A DNA stretch of 64,000 nucleotides from Methyloligella sp. (GTDB taxonomy: Bacteria; Pseudomonadota; Alphaproteobacteria; Rhizobiales; HXMU1428-3), in assembly GCA_021604645.1 (NCBI GenBank), contig BQJJ01000004.1, positions 186,001 to 250,000 on the forward strand, written 5' to 3'. Below the pieces are notes generated by a model. It did no database searches, was not told the DNA's origin, and saw only the letters and a program-made list of their open reading frames with translations. Each line of letters begins with the position of its first letter. Position 1 is the first letter of the stretch. Shown here in pieces: positions 62,839 through 64,000 of the stretch. The position numbers were made by a program, and so were the translations under genes.

Positions 62839-63873
62839 TTATGATTTTTCTGAGTTTGTAAGGCTTGAGCTGACTATTTTAGCAAAGGATGATTTCTTTG
62901 CTGTTATATAGGGGATTGGTCTTGTTACTTCTTGAGCGCTTAGCCCTATGCGAATTGTCAAAGCGCCATTGATCATTCCCTCTCCCAATTTTTTTGAAAG
63001 CTTTGCTGCGATGCTACTGCCGATAAGAGGTTGGAGTAGGTCGCTTGTCATGGCTAGTCCACCAGACAAAGCTAGATGGGCAAGGATGTTACGGCCTAGG
63101 CGAGATAGTCCCCACAGTCCTGGCCTTACACCGTAGACGGTTGAGATTTTTCGGATCATTGTTAGGTTTAAGAGTGTGACGGCAGCCATGTCTATGAAAG
63201 GGCCTGGAGCAATTGCGGTGATTACTGAAACTTTTCTTGCGGTCTCAGAAATGATTTTTTCTGCTTCTTTATCAAGCGGACTGCCGATCTCTGTATCTAC
63301 GAGCTCAATGAGTTCGCGGCCATCCATGATTGTCTGCTCTTGTTCCTTTAACGATTTGAGTATCCACTCTCTTTTGGGAGTATGTTCATATAGTTGTTTG
63401 ATGTTTCTGGTATATTTTTTTGCTGGTTTTAATTCATTGTTGTCATGAATTTGTTGGCCCTTTGTTTTTAGGTTGCCTAGTGTTTTGAGTTTCGAGAGGC
63501 TGACAATTTCATTGGTCATTATTGCCAAGATAGAGATGATGAGTAGGGTTGTGAAGCCGAGGGCGAGCCAGCCTATGATATCATTTCTCTGAAAGAGTTG
63601 CTCGACTGACGTGATGAGGGTTGCTGTTAACCAGAGAGTAAAAAGGCCGAAAAGGGAGGAAAATAATAATAGTCCCCATGAAAGCAGTTTTGTGTTTAGA
63701 GTTTTTCCAGCTCTTGCACCCGGTGGTATTTCGGTTGATTGATTTTCTGTTTCGAACTCATTTTCTTGTGTGCCGTTTTTGTGCGGGGCGTTGGCATAAA
63801 TTTCAGGCTCTTCAGTTACTTTGAAGGACTGATCTTTGACATTGAAAATCTTAGGTTTTTTGCTCTGGTTCAT
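62839..63873 (-). CDS. ycjF: YcjF/TIGR01620 family membrane protein (DUF697)
   Basis: 344 residues. A polar N-terminus (1-60) precedes two TM helices (about 68-90 and 98-120), and a C-terminal DUF697 domain (GPFIDMAAVTLLNLTMIRKISTVYGVRPG, then GRNILAHLALSGGLAMTSDLLQPLIGSSIAAKLSKKLGEGMINGALTIRIGLSA). YcjF is encoded with YcjX in many proteobacteria, often under stress control. Its ATG overlaps the ycjX stop (ATGA). Confidence 0.9.
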   Translation of the reverse strand: MNQSKKPKIFNVKDQSFKVTEEPEIYANAPHKNGTQENEFETENQSTEIPPGARAGKTLNTKLLSWGLLLFSSLFGLFTLWLTATLITSVEQLFQRNDIIGWLALGFTTLLIISILAIMTNEIVSLSKLKTLGNLKTKGQQIHDNNELKPAKKYTRNIKQLYEHTPKREWILKSLKEQEQTIMDGRELIELVDTEIGSPLDKEAEKIISETARKVSVITAIAPGPFIDMAAVTLLNLTMIRKISTVYGVRPGLWGLSRLGRNILAHLALSGGLAMTSDLLQPLIGSSIAAKLSKKLGEGMINGALTIRIGLSAQEVTRPIPYITAKKSSFAKIVSSSLTNSEKS

Positions 63874-64000
63874 TTTAATTTGTCTCCAATGAGCATATTT
63901 AACGCACGGTCTAGTCGAATATGAGGCATTTTGTTTTGTGAATTTTTATCAACTTGCGGTGGGGCAAAATTAATGATTTCAATAGACGCGTTTTTGTCGT
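63870..64000 (-). CDS. ycjX: YcjX-family P-loop protein, C-terminal end
   Basis: Partial; it runs out of the window. The last 43 codons are visible and end PHIRLDRALNMLIGDKLK, the conserved terminus of the YcjX (DUF463) family of GTPase-like proteins. The stop overlaps the ycjF start, consistent with the usual ycjX-ycjF operon. Confidence 0.85.
   Translation of the reverse strand, partial: DKNASIEIINFAPPQVDKNSQNKMPHIRLDRALNMLIGDKLK

Overview
The window reads as a chromosome segment of a free-living, fairly low-GC alphaproteobacterium, probably of the Rhizobiales/Hyphomicrobiales type. The evidence is gene content and gene order known from that class: ftsE-ftsX divergent from an MJ0042 zinc-ribbon protein followed by a CpdR-like regulator; argH, an LptM-like lipoprotein, lysA and a DUF4175/TIGR02302 protein in series; metX-metW; hisC-tyrC; etfB-etfA-3-hydroxybutyryl-CoA dehydrogenase near an adenosyltransferase and a HIG1-type protein; and ycjX-ycjF. 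I found no rRNA, tRNA, CRISPR array, transposase, integrase or prophage. Species cannot be named from the sequence.

Layout. 1-6.7 kb: end of an EAL-domain protein, YqgE, a DsbD-N-like periplasmic protein, a peroxiredoxin, and an aminotransferase/dehydrogenase pair for an amino-sugar nucleotide. 6.9-9.7 kb: a DUF442 phosphatase-like protein and phaA-phaB. 9.7-16.9 kb: an NYN-LOTUS protein, bluB, gloB, a methyltransferase, ChaC, a conserved unknown and a PlsC-like acyltransferase. 17-31.9 kb: ftsX/ftsE, the zinc-ribbon protein, CpdR, the DUF4175 protein, lysA, argH, a TlpA-like thioredoxin, a membrane chemoreceptor, and metW/metX. 32.1-39.9 kb: hisC, tyrC, the electron-transfer flavoprotein block, a rhomboid protease and a cobalamin adenosyltransferase. 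39.9-48.6 kb: an SDR, a META-domain protein, two glycosyltransferases, TerC, a soluble chemoreceptor, a methyltransferase and a FemAB/GNAT-like protein. 48.9-64 kb: more accessory genes, including a DUF262-DUF1524 protein, a sodium:solute symporter, a small strongly signalled unknown gene, CbiM under a cobalamin riboswitch, a lone CoxE-like VWA protein, a TAXI binding protein, a large disordered membrane protein and YcjF/YcjX.

Functional threads. Carbon storage and fatty-acid electron flow are represented by PhaA/PhaB, 3-hydroxybutyryl-CoA dehydrogenase and EtfAB. Cobalamin is represented by BluB (lower ligand), PduO-type adenosyltransferase and a riboswitch-controlled CbiM (cobalt uptake). 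Amino-acid synthesis is covered by ArgH, LysA, MetX/MetW, HisC and TyrC.

The most unusual feature is not a protein. Two families of structured intergenic elements recur across the window. Family A is about 110-170 bp. Near-constant linkers, beginning CTCTCACGGCTATT and ending CTCCTTCTTCG, join up to four hairpins whose stems differ completely between copies yet remain paired. Family B is a roughly 30-40 bp two-storey hairpin whose inner and outer stems also covary; it occurs singly, in tandem, nested inside other B elements, and as a module inside family A. Most A copies sit just 3' of a stop codon in the sense orientation. Family C resembles a dispersed CCGGT-CCCACTTTT element that I recall from other alphaproteobacteria. 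Families A and B are my best candidates for an undescribed system. Everything here was read by eye, without folding software or database searches.
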